In this document: positions 17,142 through 25,046 of the stretch, piece after piece
Layout of the letters: every line of letters begins with the position of its first letter
Position numbering within the stretch: the first letter of the stretch is position 1
Assembly (NCBI GenBank): GCA_965220615.1
Contig: CBDCQL010000002.1
Span: 1,674,001-1,738,000, forward strand
DNA from: JAGWBD01 sp965220615
GTDB lineage: Bacteria > Chloroflexota > Anaerolineae > Aggregatilineales > Phototrophicaceae
Length of the DNA stretch: 64,000 nt
Direction: 5' to 3'
Program-made: the position numbers and the translations under genes
Notes under the pieces: model-generated
Database searches by the model: none
Told to the model about the DNA's origin: nothing
Seen by the model: the letters and a program-made list of their open reading frames with translations, nothing else

Positions 17142-17507
17142 ATGAGCAATCTGCTTGACGAACTGGTCGCACAAACGCCAATGCAGGATCACCCGAAGCT
17201 GTCGTCGGGCGATACCGTGCGCGTGCATCTGCGTATTGTGGAAGGCGAAAGGGAGCGGATCCAGGTCTTCCAGGGGGTGATCATCCGGCTGCGTGGCGGT
17301 GGCAACGATGCCAATTTCACCGTTCGGCGTATCGCCAGCCACGGTGTCGGCGTGGAACGTACATTCCTGCTGAAAAGCCCGCGCATCGAGAAAATCGAGA
17401 TTCTGCGTCACGCGAAGGTGCGCCGCAAGCAACTCTACTACCTGCGCGAGCGCCGCGGCAGGGCCGCCCGGCTCAAGGAACGGCGGCAGCCCCTGCGCGG
17501 CCGATAA
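17142..17507 (+). CDS. rplS: 50S ribosomal protein L19
   Basis: A 121-residue L19. The family sequence is clear: SGDTVRVHLRIVEGERERIQ, FQGVIIRLRGGG, ERTFLLKSPRIEKIEI and KVRRKQLYYLRERRGRAARL. It sits at the 30S-50S interface. ATG 17142 was chosen because it gives the standard N-terminus (MSNLLDEL); in-frame codons upstream cover the promoter. The gene stands alone, away from the usual rpsP-rimM-trmD neighbours, with its own promoter. Confidence 0.96.
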   Translation: MSNLLDELVAQTPMQDHPKLSSGDTVRVHLRIVEGERERIQVFQGVIIRLRGGGNDANFTVRRIASHGVGVERTFLLKSPRIEKIEILRHAKVRRKQLYYLRERRGRAARLKERRQPLRGR

Positions 17508-17546
17508 CCCGGCAGCGGCAGACTTCAACCACTACAAAGATTACAG

Positions 17547-18947
17547 TCAGTTGCTTTTCGCTTCGGCCTGCTTCAGTATGTAGTAAGTGCCTCTCTTGGT
17601 GCCCACCTTGAGCAGAATGCCCTGCTCGACCAGGTCCACCAGGTCCAGCCGCAAGGTTTCCGATGAGACGCCCTCGCAGCAGGATCGGAACTCGCGATTG
17701 GTTATGGACCCGTGCCGCTGCAGGTATTGCAGGGCGCGTTGCTGGCGCGGGTTGACATTTGCGACCCATTCGGGCATCGGCGCCTGTTGCCTGGCATTGC
17801 GCAAGGTCACCGAGAAGCTGTAGGGCCGGGCATCGAAGATCGGTGGCTCGTGCCCGGCCTGTTCCATAACCTCCAGCATGCGGTCGATTCCCAGGCCCAA
17901 CTCTTCAATCAACCCCCATTGAAACAACCCGCTGACGATGCGCGGGTTACGGCTGAAGTGTTCACCGACGAAGTTTTCAATGGTGATGAATCCCGGCAGT
18001 CCGCCGGGCGACACAACTTCCAGGCGATCGGCAAACATGCGAATTTCGATGCGCCGACCCCTCATACGATAGTCGCGGTGGCAAACGGCGTTGACGATGG
18101 CCTCCCGTACGGCGAAGCGTGGGTACTCCAGGGTTTCCTCGCGCTCCAGGTCCTTCACGACGGCGCTGACCGCCATCTCGCTCCAGACCAGATTCCAGGC
18201 TGCTTCCACCATGCGCGGAAGGGGGCCGGAAAGCTCCTCCCGGCGAATGTAGCCCGCCAGTCCGTCCTCACCGCGCGGCGTGACCCCGGCGAAACGCACG
18301 AAGACCATCCCGCTCTGCGGCAACCAGCGCTGCGGTCGCTCGCAGAACAGCAGTACGCCAGTGACCGTAGGCTGCCCCACGGCGTCGAGGGCGCCGATTT
18401 CCTGCAACAGCGAGTCGCTTGCCTCTCCTTCGGGCTGTCGCAGGCGCAGCGCACGTCGGTCAAGGTAGGCCGCGATCATTTCCTCGTTGAAATCGCTGCG
18501 GCTGGCCCCCGGCACCGCCTCGTTTTCGAAGTCACCAATGCTCCGGGCGCTGCCCAGGCGCTGAATCTCGCGGCCGCCCAGCGGCCGGTTGCAACCTCCG
18601 CTGCGCACCAGTACGCGCCCGTCCACCAGGGAATGCATGTCCAGACTGCGGGGCACTTCCAGGCGCCAGGCTGTGCGCGCTTCTGCCAGCGCGACCAGTG
18701 TGGTATCGCCGGTCATGACCGACGGATCGCAAAGCCTCTGGGCTTCTCCCAGGGCGCTGTCCAGCGCTTCGCGTGTGATGGTCGCTTCGGCAGGTTCACC
18801 ATCGGAACGCGCGCCAAACAGCAGAGTGCCACCATCGCTGTTGGCAAAGGCGATCAGGGTTTCGGCGATGTGCTGCGCAGTCAACTGTTCGATGCAGGCG
18901 GTGCACGGTCCGGGCCCGAAGCTGGCGGATAGCCTGTCCCCATCCAT
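17547..18947 (-). CDS. AlbA_2 / HATPase_c_4 domain putative transcriptional regulator
   Basis: A 466-residue cytoplasmic protein of the Schlafen-AlbA_2 type. The N-terminal AlbA_2 domain (about 15-130) has IAFANSDGGTLLFGA. A GHKL-like ATPase-related domain (about 290-390) shows AVREAIVNAVCHRDY and DRLEVVSPGGLPG. A winged-helix tail (about 400-460) ends LLKVGTKRGTYYI. Proteins of this build are called RecG-related regulators; direct function is usually unknown. ATG 18947 is 25-30 bases downstream of a good extended -10. It has no partner gene. Confidence 0.75.
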   Translation of the reverse strand: MDGDRLSASFGPGPCTACIEQLTAQHIAETLIAFANSDGGTLLFGARSDGEPAEATITREALDSALGEAQRLCDPSVMTGDTTLVALAEARTAWRLEVPRSLDMHSLVDGRVLVRSGGCNRPLGGREIQRLGSARSIGDFENEAVPGASRSDFNEEMIAAYLDRRALRLRQPEGEASDSLLQEIGALDAVGQPTVTGVLLFCERPQRWLPQSGMVFVRFAGVTPRGEDGLAGYIRREELSGPLPRMVEAAWNLVWSEMAVSAVVKDLEREETLEYPRFAVREAIVNAVCHRDYRMRGRRIEIRMFADRLEVVSPGGLPGFITIENFVGEHFSRNPRIVSGLFQWGLIEELGLGIDRMLEVMEQAGHEPPIFDARPYSFSVTLRNARQQAPMPEWVANVNPRQQRALQYLQRHGSITNREFRSCCEGVSSETLRLDLVDLVEQGILLKVGTKRGTYYILKQAEAKSN

Positions 18948-18978
18948 AACCAAACACAATCCTGACCGGCGGGCGGTT

Positions 18979-18987
18979 ACTATAGCA
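18979..18987 (-). promoter_or_regulatory. Extended -10 promoter for the AlbA_2 regulator
   Basis: The minus strand reads TGCTATAGT, an extended -10, placed about 32 bases before ATG 18947. No convincing -35 is present. Confidence 0.55.
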
Positions 18988-19073
18988 CAGCCCGTCCGTC
19001 CCCCGCTGCAAGGCGCGATGTTTGACAATTGCCGTCAATCTACGAAACGGGTACGCTGGAACCGGAGGAAATT

Positions 19074-19631
19074 ATGAACATCATGTTCATTCCGGTGCTT
19101 GTCAGCATCGCTTTTTTTCTGCGCATCGGGTTGATCATGACCGGGATGTTGAAGGGGCCCATCCTGCGCACCTTTGAGAAGTACGGCGGGGATGAGGAGT
19201 TGTATTACCCCCTGCCAGCCCTGTTGCTCTGGTCGGGCGTACTGGTCATCAGCCTGACGGCCCTGCTGGTGGAAAGCGCGAGCATCTTTCTGCCTACCGG
19301 GCTGCCCGGCCTGGCTCTGCTCATGCTCGCCTTCCTGGCGCGCAACCATCCGGAATTCGCCCGCGAACATCCGGACATCTTTCTGCACTACCCGCGCTGG
19401 TACCATCAGTTGCGGGCGCGCACCTCCCGCTACGAGCGACGCCGCCTGTCCTATATGTGGCTGTGGTTACCGCGTCGCCTGCGTTTGATCTACAACGGCA
19501 GCGACCGTGCCTTCAACCAGTGGGCCGATCTGGTCATCATGGCATCCATGCGCTACGACGAGGAAGACCCGTCCCTTTGGCGCGAAAATCCGCCGGAAGA
19601 CTACGAGACCGTTTATCACGAAAGCGCCTGA
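19074..19631 (+). CDS. Small membrane protein of unknown function
   Basis: A 185-residue protein not recognised. Three hydrophobic segments lie at about 4-24, 44-64 and 72-90; the rest is a charged, probably cytoplasmic tail rich in Arg and aromatic residues (YERRRLSYMWLWLPRRLRL). A strong ribosome binding site (CGGAGGAAATT) decides the ATG at 19074. It is divergent from the AlbA_2 gene and convergent with glnS. No family is proposed. Confidence 0.7.
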   Translation: MNIMFIPVLVSIAFFLRIGLIMTGMLKGPILRTFEKYGGDEELYYPLPALLLWSGVLVISLTALLVESASIFLPTGLPGLALLMLAFLARNHPEFAREHPDIFLHYPRWYHQLRARTSRYERRRLSYMWLWLPRRLRLIYNGSDRAFNQWADLVIMASMRYDEEDPSLWRENPPEDYETVYHESA

Positions 19632-19665
19632 TGCAGAAGCTTGATTGACGGGCGGGCCAAAGCGT

Positions 19666-21375
19666 TTAACGCTGGCGACGCCGTTGCAGTCTGGCCCACT
19701 GGTCGCGCAGCGTAACGCTGCGATTGAACACCAGGCGGCCTGGCCTTGAGTCCGGGTCCACAGCGAAGTAACCGATGCGCTCAAACTGGTAGCGCATGCC
19801 CGCCTGCGCCTCTCCGAGCGAAGGTTCAACCAGCGCCCCTGTCAACACCTGCAGCGAGTCTGGACTGAGCTGCCCGGAGGGGTCGAGGCCGTCGCTTCCG
19901 TCATTGGGGTTCCGCACACTGAACAGCTTGTCGTAGAGCCGTACTTCGGCGGGCAGGGCCTGCGCCGCCGACACCCAGTGCAACGTGGCCCGCACGCGAC
20001 GTCCGTCCGGCGCGTTGCCACCGCGCGAATCAGGGTCTATGGTGCAACGCAACTCGCAGATCTCGCCCTGCTCGTCATAGACGACCTCGCGACAGGTCAG
20101 CAGCCAGGCGCTGCGCAGACGCACTTCACGCCCCGGCGCCAGACGGTAAAACTTGCGCGGCGGGTCCAGCATGAAGTCCTCGCGTTCGATGAAAATCTCC
20201 CGCGAAAACGGGACCTCGCGGGTCCCCGCCGTCTCATCCTCCGGATTGTTGACCGCCGTCATTCCCTCCACCTGGCCTTCCGGGTAGTTCTCGATGACCA
20301 CTCGCAGCGGGTCCAGCACGGCCATGACTCGTGGTGAGTGCCGGTTCAGGTACTGACGCTGGTAGTGTTCCAGCATTTCGATCTCGATGAGGTTGTTACG
20401 CTTGCCGATACCGGTCGCGGCGCAAAACTCGCGAATCGCCTCCGGCGCGTAGCCGCGCCGCCGCATGCCGCGCAGCGTTGGCATCCGCGGGTCATCCCAG
20501 CCCTTCAAATGCCCCTGCTCCACCAAACGCCGCAGCTTGCGCTTCTGGACGATCGTGTGATCAAGGTTGAGCCGGGCGAACTCGATTTGCCGCGGCCGGT
20601 AGATACCCAGCGCTTCCAGAAGCCAGTCGTATAGCGGGCGATGGTCTTCGTACTCCAGTGAACAAAGGGAATGGGTGATGCCCTCGATCGAATCCGACTG
20701 ACCATGCGCGAAGTCGTACATGGGGTAAATGCACCAGTGATTTCCGGTGCGTGGATGCTCCGCATGCAGGATGCGATAGAGCACCGGGTCGCGCAAATTA
20801 ATGTTGGGCGAGGCCATGTCGATCTTCGCGCGCAGCACACAGGCGCCTTCGGCAAAGTCGCCCCTCTTCATGCGCTCCAGCATAGACAGGTTTTCCGCCA
20901 CCGGGCGGTCGCGCCAGGGGCTGTTGCGACCCGCTTCGGTCAGGGTGCCGCGGTACTCGCGAATTTCATCCTGGCTCAGTTCATCTACGTAGGCCAGACC
21001 GTCGCGGACCAACTGCAGCGCCCACTCGTAGAGCTGGTCAAAGTAGTCCGAGGCGTAGAACAGGCGCTCGCCCCAGTCATAGCCCAGCCAGCGAATGTCC
21101 TCCATGATGGCGTCGATGTATTCCTGCTCTTCCCGCACCGGGTTGGTGTCATCGAAGCGCAGGTTGCAGACGCCGCCAAACTCCTCGGCTATGCTGAAAT
21201 TGATCCAGATTGCCTTGGCGTGTCCTATGTGCGGATAGCCGTTGGGCTCGGGCGGGAATCGCGTGTGAACGATCGGGTAGCGGCCGGCCTCCAGGTCCGC
21301 GACGATTGCCTCGCGGATGAAGTCCGCGCGCTCCCTTGCAGCGCTGGCGACAACTGCCTTGCCAGGGTCGCTCAT
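19666..21375 (-). CDS. glnS: Glutaminyl-tRNA synthetase
   Basis: A 569-residue class I synthetase charging tRNA-Gln. The HIGH motif is PHIGH at 48-52, in the GlnRS-specific context FPPEPNGYPHIGHAKA. The KMSKS-equivalent reads TIVQKRKL, where GlnRS enzymes usually have MSKRKL, so the serine is replaced. The C-terminal anticodon-binding beta barrels are complete. Many bacteria of the suspected phylum use GatCAB instead, so this gene may have been acquired. It lies just downstream of a tandem tRNA-Gln array on the same strand. Confidence 0.95.
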   Translation of the reverse strand: MSDPGKAVVASAARERADFIREAIVADLEAGRYPIVHTRFPPEPNGYPHIGHAKAIWINFSIAEEFGGVCNLRFDDTNPVREEQEYIDAIMEDIRWLGYDWGERLFYASDYFDQLYEWALQLVRDGLAYVDELSQDEIREYRGTLTEAGRNSPWRDRPVAENLSMLERMKRGDFAEGACVLRAKIDMASPNINLRDPVLYRILHAEHPRTGNHWCIYPMYDFAHGQSDSIEGITHSLCSLEYEDHRPLYDWLLEALGIYRPRQIEFARLNLDHTIVQKRKLRRLVEQGHLKGWDDPRMPTLRGMRRRGYAPEAIREFCAATGIGKRNNLIEIEMLEHYQRQYLNRHSPRVMAVLDPLRVVIENYPEGQVEGMTAVNNPEDETAGTREVPFSREIFIEREDFMLDPPRKFYRLAPGREVRLRSAWLLTCREVVYDEQGEICELRCTIDPDSRGGNAPDGRRVRATLHWVSAAQALPAEVRLYDKLFSVRNPNDGSDGLDPSGQLSPDSLQVLTGALVEPSLGEAQAGMRYQFERIGYFAVDPDSRPGRLVFNRSVTLRDQWARLQRRRQR

Positions 21376-21427
21376 GTATTTGCCCGTTCTCCTGCATGGG
21401 AAATGAGTTTGCCGTTACGACGATCTA

Positions 21428-21498
21428 CTGGGAGACCTGGATTCGAACCAGGATTCCCGGTTCCAAAGACCGGTGTTCTGCCGTTGAACTATCTCCCA
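21428..21498 (-). tRNA. tRNA-Gln (anticodon UUG)
   Basis: A 71-base cloverleaf including the discriminator G; CCA is not encoded. Acceptor TGGGAGA/TCTCCCA, D stem GTTC/GAAC, anticodon stem CCGGT/ACCGG with loop CTTTGGA (anticodon TTG, decodes CAA) and T arm with TTCGAAT are all fully paired. This is the intact UUG copy. Confidence 0.95.
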
Positions 21499-21508
21499 TT
21501 CTCCCGCC

Positions 21509-21517
21509 ATTCTAGCA
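21509..21517 (-). promoter_or_regulatory. Extended -10 of the first tRNA-Gln unit
   Basis: The minus strand reads TGCTAGAAT, ending ten bases before the mature 5' end, so the leader would be only a few bases. The same place in the next two units (21668-21676 and 21828-21836) reads TGCTGGAAT. Confidence 0.55.
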
Positions 21518-21586
21518 TGGCCCCGCGCCGCCGTACCAGAGCGGACCGGGAACACAAAAGCGGCGGCCCGCGGCCACCGCCATTTG

Positions 21587-21657
21587 CCGGGAGACCTGGA
21601 TTCGAACCAGGATTTACGGTTCCAAAGACCGGTGTTCTGCCGTTGAACTATCTCCCA
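21587..21657 (-). tRNA. tRNA-Gln (UUG), chimeric second copy
   Basis: The same 5' half as the intact UUG gene, but the 3' side of the anticodon stem and the variable loop read ACCG-TAAATC, as in the CUG gene. The bottom pair C27-G43 becomes a C-U mismatch, and the acceptor ends TCTCCCG, giving a U1-G72 wobble. The core is otherwise intact, so it may still be functional but weaker. Confidence 0.75.
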
Positions 21658-21746
21658 TTCTCCCGCCATTCCAGCATGGCCTCGCGCCGCCGTACCAGAG
21701 CGGACCGGGAACACAAAAAGCGGCGGCCCGCGGCCACCGCCATTTG

Positions 21747-21817
21747 CCGGGAGACCTGGATGCGAACCAGGATTTACGGTTCCAAAGGCCGGTGTTCTGG
21801 CGTTGAACTGTCTCCCA
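21747..21817 (-). pseudogene. Decayed tRNA-Gln (UUG) copy
   Basis: It shares the chimeric 3' side of the second copy and has further changes at core positions: U8 to C, G19 to C in the D loop, A58 to C in the T loop, and a C31-A39 mismatch in the anticodon stem. These remove several conserved tertiary contacts, so it is probably a tRNA pseudogene, although the anticodon TTG remains. Confidence 0.75.
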
Positions 21818-21906
21818 TTCTCCCGCCATTCCAGCATGGCCCCGCGCCGCCGTACCAGAGCGGACCGGGAACACAAAAAGCGGCGGCCCGCGGCCACCGC
21901 CATCTG

Positions 21907-21977
21907 CTGGGAGACCTGGATTCGAACCAGGATTTACGGGGCCAGAACCCGTCGTTCTGCCGTTGAACTATCTCCCA
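21907..21977 (-). tRNA. tRNA-Gln (anticodon CUG)
   Basis: A 71-base cloverleaf identical to the UUG tRNA outside the anticodon arm. The anticodon stem is ACGGG/CCCGT with loop TTCTGGC (anticodon CTG, decodes CAG). All stems pair. Its 5' end is 36 bases after the gltX stop, so it may be transcribed by readthrough from gltX; the -10-like sequence upstream is weak. Confidence 0.95.
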
Positions 21978-22012
21978 CCTGGCGGCAATCCTGGCACAGG
22001 GCCGCAGGGCTG

Positions 22013-23509
22013 TCAAGCCTGACGCTGCAAGGGGACAATCGCCTGGTCGATGCGCTCCAGGCAGGTCTCCAGCCCGAGGATCTCCATCGTCTCAAAGAGC
22101 GGTGGCGACACGCGCTGTCCCGTCACGGCGACGCGCAGACTGCCGAAGAGTTGACCGACCTTGATGCCCAGTTCCTGCGCGAGGGCCCGCATGTCCGTCT
22201 CCAGGGCGGCGCAATCGACGTGGTCCAGTTCCTCAAGCCGTTGACGCGCTGCCTGCAGGGCTCGCAGCGTTCCCGCGGCATCCATTCTGCGCTGAATGAT
22301 TGCGTCGGCCTCCGGGCTTTCAAAGCTGTCGCTAAAGAAGAAGCCGGCCATGGCCGCAAAGTCGTGCAGCGAGCGCATGCGCTCCTGCATCAGGGGAACA
22401 ACCTTGCGCAGCAGCGCGTCGTCGACGTCGAGTCCGGCCTGCAGTAGCAAAGGCCGCACGCGCTGCGCCAGGTCCGCCTCCGCCAGTTCCCGTATCCACA
22501 TGCCGTTCAGCCAGTCCAGCTTTTCCACCGGGAAGACGCTGTCGGCCGGATTGACGCGGCTGAGTTCAAAGCCCTCGATCGCAGCCTCGACGGGGAAGAA
22601 CTCACGCTCGTCGGGCATGCTCCAGCCGATGTTGGTCAGGAAGTTACCCACGGCTTCCGGCAGATAGCCGGCATCAATGAACTCCTGCGCCAGGACCAGC
22701 ACCTGTTTACCGTTTTGCGTGAAACCGGCATGACGTTTGCTCAATTTGCCCTTGCCGTTGGGATTCAAGAGCACCGGCAAATGGACGTAGACGGGTTTCT
22801 CCTGCCCGAAGGCCTCCCACAGCTGCCAGTGCAACGGCAGCGAGGGCAACCATTCGCTGGAGCGCATCACATGCGAAATCTGCATGTCCTGATCGTCTGC
22901 CAGATGGGCCAGATGATAGGTGGGGTAGCCGTCGGACTTCAGCAGTACGGCATCCTGCAGCCTGGAATTCTCGAAGTGTAATTCTCCCCGGATGGCATCC
23001 CGCACGACCGTCTGGCCTTCCAGCGACATGCGAAAGCGAATCACCGGCGTCACGCCTGCCGCCTCATGTTCGGCTCGCTGCGCCAAAGAGAGATCGCGGC
23101 AATGCCTGTCGTAACCGCTGGCTTCCCCCCGGCTGCGTTTTTCCGCGTTGACGGCCGCCAGACGTTCCGCGCTGCAGTAACAGGGATAGGCCGCGCCCTC
23201 CTGCACCAGCCACTGTGACCGCCGGACGTGTCGCTCGCGTCGTTCGGACTGCACGTAGGGGCCGTAAGTTCCGCCAATGTCCGGTCCCTCGTCGTAGTCC
23301 AGTCCGTAGTGACGCAGCATGGCCATGATGTGTTCGGCCGACCCCTCTACCAGTCGGCGCTGGTCCGTATCTTCAAGGCGCAGGATGAATCGCCCGCCAT
23401 GGTGACGGGCGTAGAGCCAGTTGAAGAGCGCCGTACGCAGACCACCAATATGCAGCGGGCCGGTCGGGCTGGGCGCGAAGCGGACCCGTACGGGTCGGTG
23501 TGAAGACAT
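22013..23509 (-). CDS. gltX: Glutamyl-tRNA synthetase
   Basis: A 498-residue class I synthetase charging tRNA-Glu. The HIGH motif is in FAPSPTGPLHIGGLRTALFNW and KMSKS reads KLSKRHAG. The C-terminal helical anticodon-binding domain is present. The start ATG 23509 follows AGGAG by six bases. With a GlnRS in the same cluster it should be a discriminating enzyme that avoids tRNA-Gln, but that was not established from sequence. It lies 36 bases after rodA on the same strand. Confidence 0.96.
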   Translation of the reverse strand: MSSHRPVRVRFAPSPTGPLHIGGLRTALFNWLYARHHGGRFILRLEDTDQRRLVEGSAEHIMAMLRHYGLDYDEGPDIGGTYGPYVQSERRERHVRRSQWLVQEGAAYPCYCSAERLAAVNAEKRSRGEASGYDRHCRDLSLAQRAEHEAAGVTPVIRFRMSLEGQTVVRDAIRGELHFENSRLQDAVLLKSDGYPTYHLAHLADDQDMQISHVMRSSEWLPSLPLHWQLWEAFGQEKPVYVHLPVLLNPNGKGKLSKRHAGFTQNGKQVLVLAQEFIDAGYLPEAVGNFLTNIGWSMPDEREFFPVEAAIEGFELSRVNPADSVFPVEKLDWLNGMWIRELAEADLAQRVRPLLLQAGLDVDDALLRKVVPLMQERMRSLHDFAAMAGFFFSDSFESPEADAIIQRRMDAAGTLRALQAARQRLEELDHVDCAALETDMRALAQELGIKVGQLFGSLRVAVTGQRVSPPLFETMEILGLETCLERIDQAIVPLQRQA

Positions 23510-23545
23510 CAGGGCTCCTGTACAAACGGATTACAAGACAGGGTC

Positions 23546-24670
23546 TCAACTCACGCGCCGACGGCGCGCAATGACGCTCTGCGTCAGGCCAATACCCGCC
23601 ATCGTGGACAGCAGGGACGTTCCCCCCGAACTGATGAAGGGCAGGGTCAGACCCGTCACCGGCACAAGCGCAAGGTTCATGCCGATTGAGGTCACCGTCT
23701 GGAAAAAGATGAAGGCGGCCACGCCATAGCAAAGCAGGCTGCCAAAGGCATCGACGGCCAGGCGCGCGCCGCGCAGGATGCGCATCAGCACAATGCCGAT
23801 CAGACCCAGGGTCACCATACTGCCGATAAAACCAAACTCTTCTGCAATGACGCTGAAAATGAAATCCGTATGGCGCACGCGCAGGAAACGCCCCTTGTTC
23901 TGGGTCCCGACCAGATAGCCCTTTCCCAGCAGGCCGCCCGATCCCACGCTGATCAAGGCCTGGTTGATGTTGAAATAGGCGTCTTCGTCGCTTGTCGGAT
24001 CGATAAATGTCGAAATGCGCCGCACCTGATAACCTTCCAAAGGACCTTCAATGACGTCAAAGGCCTGCAGCAGCACCAGGCCGCCCAGCAGGGCAAGAAT
24101 GAGCATGAAGGTGACCAGATAGCGCAGTGGCAGGCCGGCCCCCCAGATCATGGTAAACCAGATCGCCATCAGCACGGTGACCATGCCCAGGTCGGGCTGG
24201 ATGAGGATCAGGGCCGCCGGGATTCCGATGTGCAGCAGCGAGAGCAAAATGTTCGGCAAATGGCCGATGCGTTGGTAGCGACGGGCGAGGAAGTGGCCCA
24301 GGGTGATGATGATCAAAAGCTTGGCGACTTCAGATGGCTGGATGCGGATGCCGATGTTTATCCAGCGTTGGGCGCCGGCCACCCCTTCCACACCAAAGTA
24401 AAAAACCATCACCAGCAGGCTGAGCATAAGGAGATACAGCCAGAGATGCAGTCCGGCCAGCAAGCGGTAATCCAGCAGGGACAGGCCGGCCATGAGCATC
24501 AGCCCCAGCAGGGCAAAACGAATCTGGTCCGGCACGCGCGCGATCAGGGTCGGGTCGATGGCGTCCTGGGTGGCGCTGCCGATCATCAGGATGCCGAAGA
24601 GAATCAGCAACAGGGAGACGCTGAAAAGCAGGTAATCGAAGCGTTGCCAGATACTGCCGGAGGCGATCAT
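23546..24670 (-). CDS. rodA: Rod-shape SEDS glycosyltransferase RodA
   Basis: A 374-residue SEDS-family membrane protein that polymerises peptidoglycan with the class B PBP2. About ten helices are visible, with family motifs INIGIRIQPSEVAKL, QPDLGMVTVL, GSGGLLGKGYLVGTQ and FISSGGTSLL. It follows minE by 74 bases and is the last shape gene of the cluster that starts with mreB. Its partner PBP2 is encoded 3 kb upstream. Confidence 0.93.
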   Translation of the reverse strand: MIASGSIWQRFDYLLFSVSLLLILFGILMIGSATQDAIDPTLIARVPDQIRFALLGLMLMAGLSLLDYRLLAGLHLWLYLLMLSLLVMVFYFGVEGVAGAQRWINIGIRIQPSEVAKLLIIITLGHFLARRYQRIGHLPNILLSLLHIGIPAALILIQPDLGMVTVLMAIWFTMIWGAGLPLRYLVTFMLILALLGGLVLLQAFDVIEGPLEGYQVRRISTFIDPTSDEDAYFNINQALISVGSGGLLGKGYLVGTQNKGRFLRVRHTDFIFSVIAEEFGFIGSMVTLGLIGIVLMRILRGARLAVDAFGSLLCYGVAAFIFFQTVTSIGMNLALVPVTGLTLPFISSGGTSLLSTMAGIGLTQSVIARRRRVS

Positions 24671-24744
24671 GTGTCATTCAAGGCGCAGCAATGCGCTGCC
24701 GAAGCGATCGTGGAATCAGGGTATCACAATCGCAGCGTCAGGGT

Positions 24745-25044
24745 TCAGCCGGTTTCACGACCCATTTGCCGGGCGCCGGTCTTCTGTTTGGAAAAGGGCA
24801 CTTCGGCCACGATTAAATTGTCGCGGCGGCGGTGTTCCAGTGCGAAATCCACGCGGTCGCTCTCCACAGCCACGTAGCGGGAAATGACCTCAAGGATCTC
24901 TTGCTTCATGCGGTCCAGTTCTTCAGGAGAGAGATCGATGCGGTCATGCAACAGGACAAAATGCAGGCGTTCCTTCGCGCTTGCGGCGCTGCCCCCTCGC
25001 CCTGCCCGCTTGAGGAGCCCTATACGTTCCAGTAGTCCTGCCAT
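24745..25044 (-). CDS. minE: Cell division topological specificity factor MinE
   Basis: A 99-residue MinE. The MinD-stimulating and topological segments read SAKERLHFVLLHDRIDLSPEEL and EILEVISRYVAVESD. The ATG at 25044 lies two bases after the minD stop; a TTG six bases earlier is also in frame. It binds MinD on the membrane, triggers its ATPase and drives oscillation or polar release. The tail past residue 80 is basic and variable. Confidence 0.93.
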   Translation of the reverse strand: MAGLLERIGLLKRAGRGGSAASAKERLHFVLLHDRIDLSPEELDRMKQEILEVISRYVAVESDRVDFALEHRRRDNLIVAEVPFSKQKTGARQMGRETG

Positions 25045-25046
25045 AG

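Larger units (their letters stand above)
21428..21977 (-). repeat. Tandem array of four tRNA-Gln units, period about 160 bp
   Basis: tRNA-Gln sequences start at 159, 160 and 160-base steps, and the roughly 89-base spacers are nearly identical. Each of the three repeated spacers contains TGCTAGAAT or TGCTGGAAT about ten bases before the tRNA 5' end on the minus strand, so each unit carries its own -10. The array fills the gap between gltX and glnS. Confidence 0.93.

Noticed and set aside
19022..19027. TTGACA as -35 for the small membrane protein
   Set aside because: A perfect -35 hexamer, but no acceptable -10 lies 16-18 bases downstream.
21428..21977. CRISPR-like periodic repeats
   Set aside because: The repeats are 71-base tRNAs with conserved spacers, not short repeats with unique spacers, and no cas genes are present.
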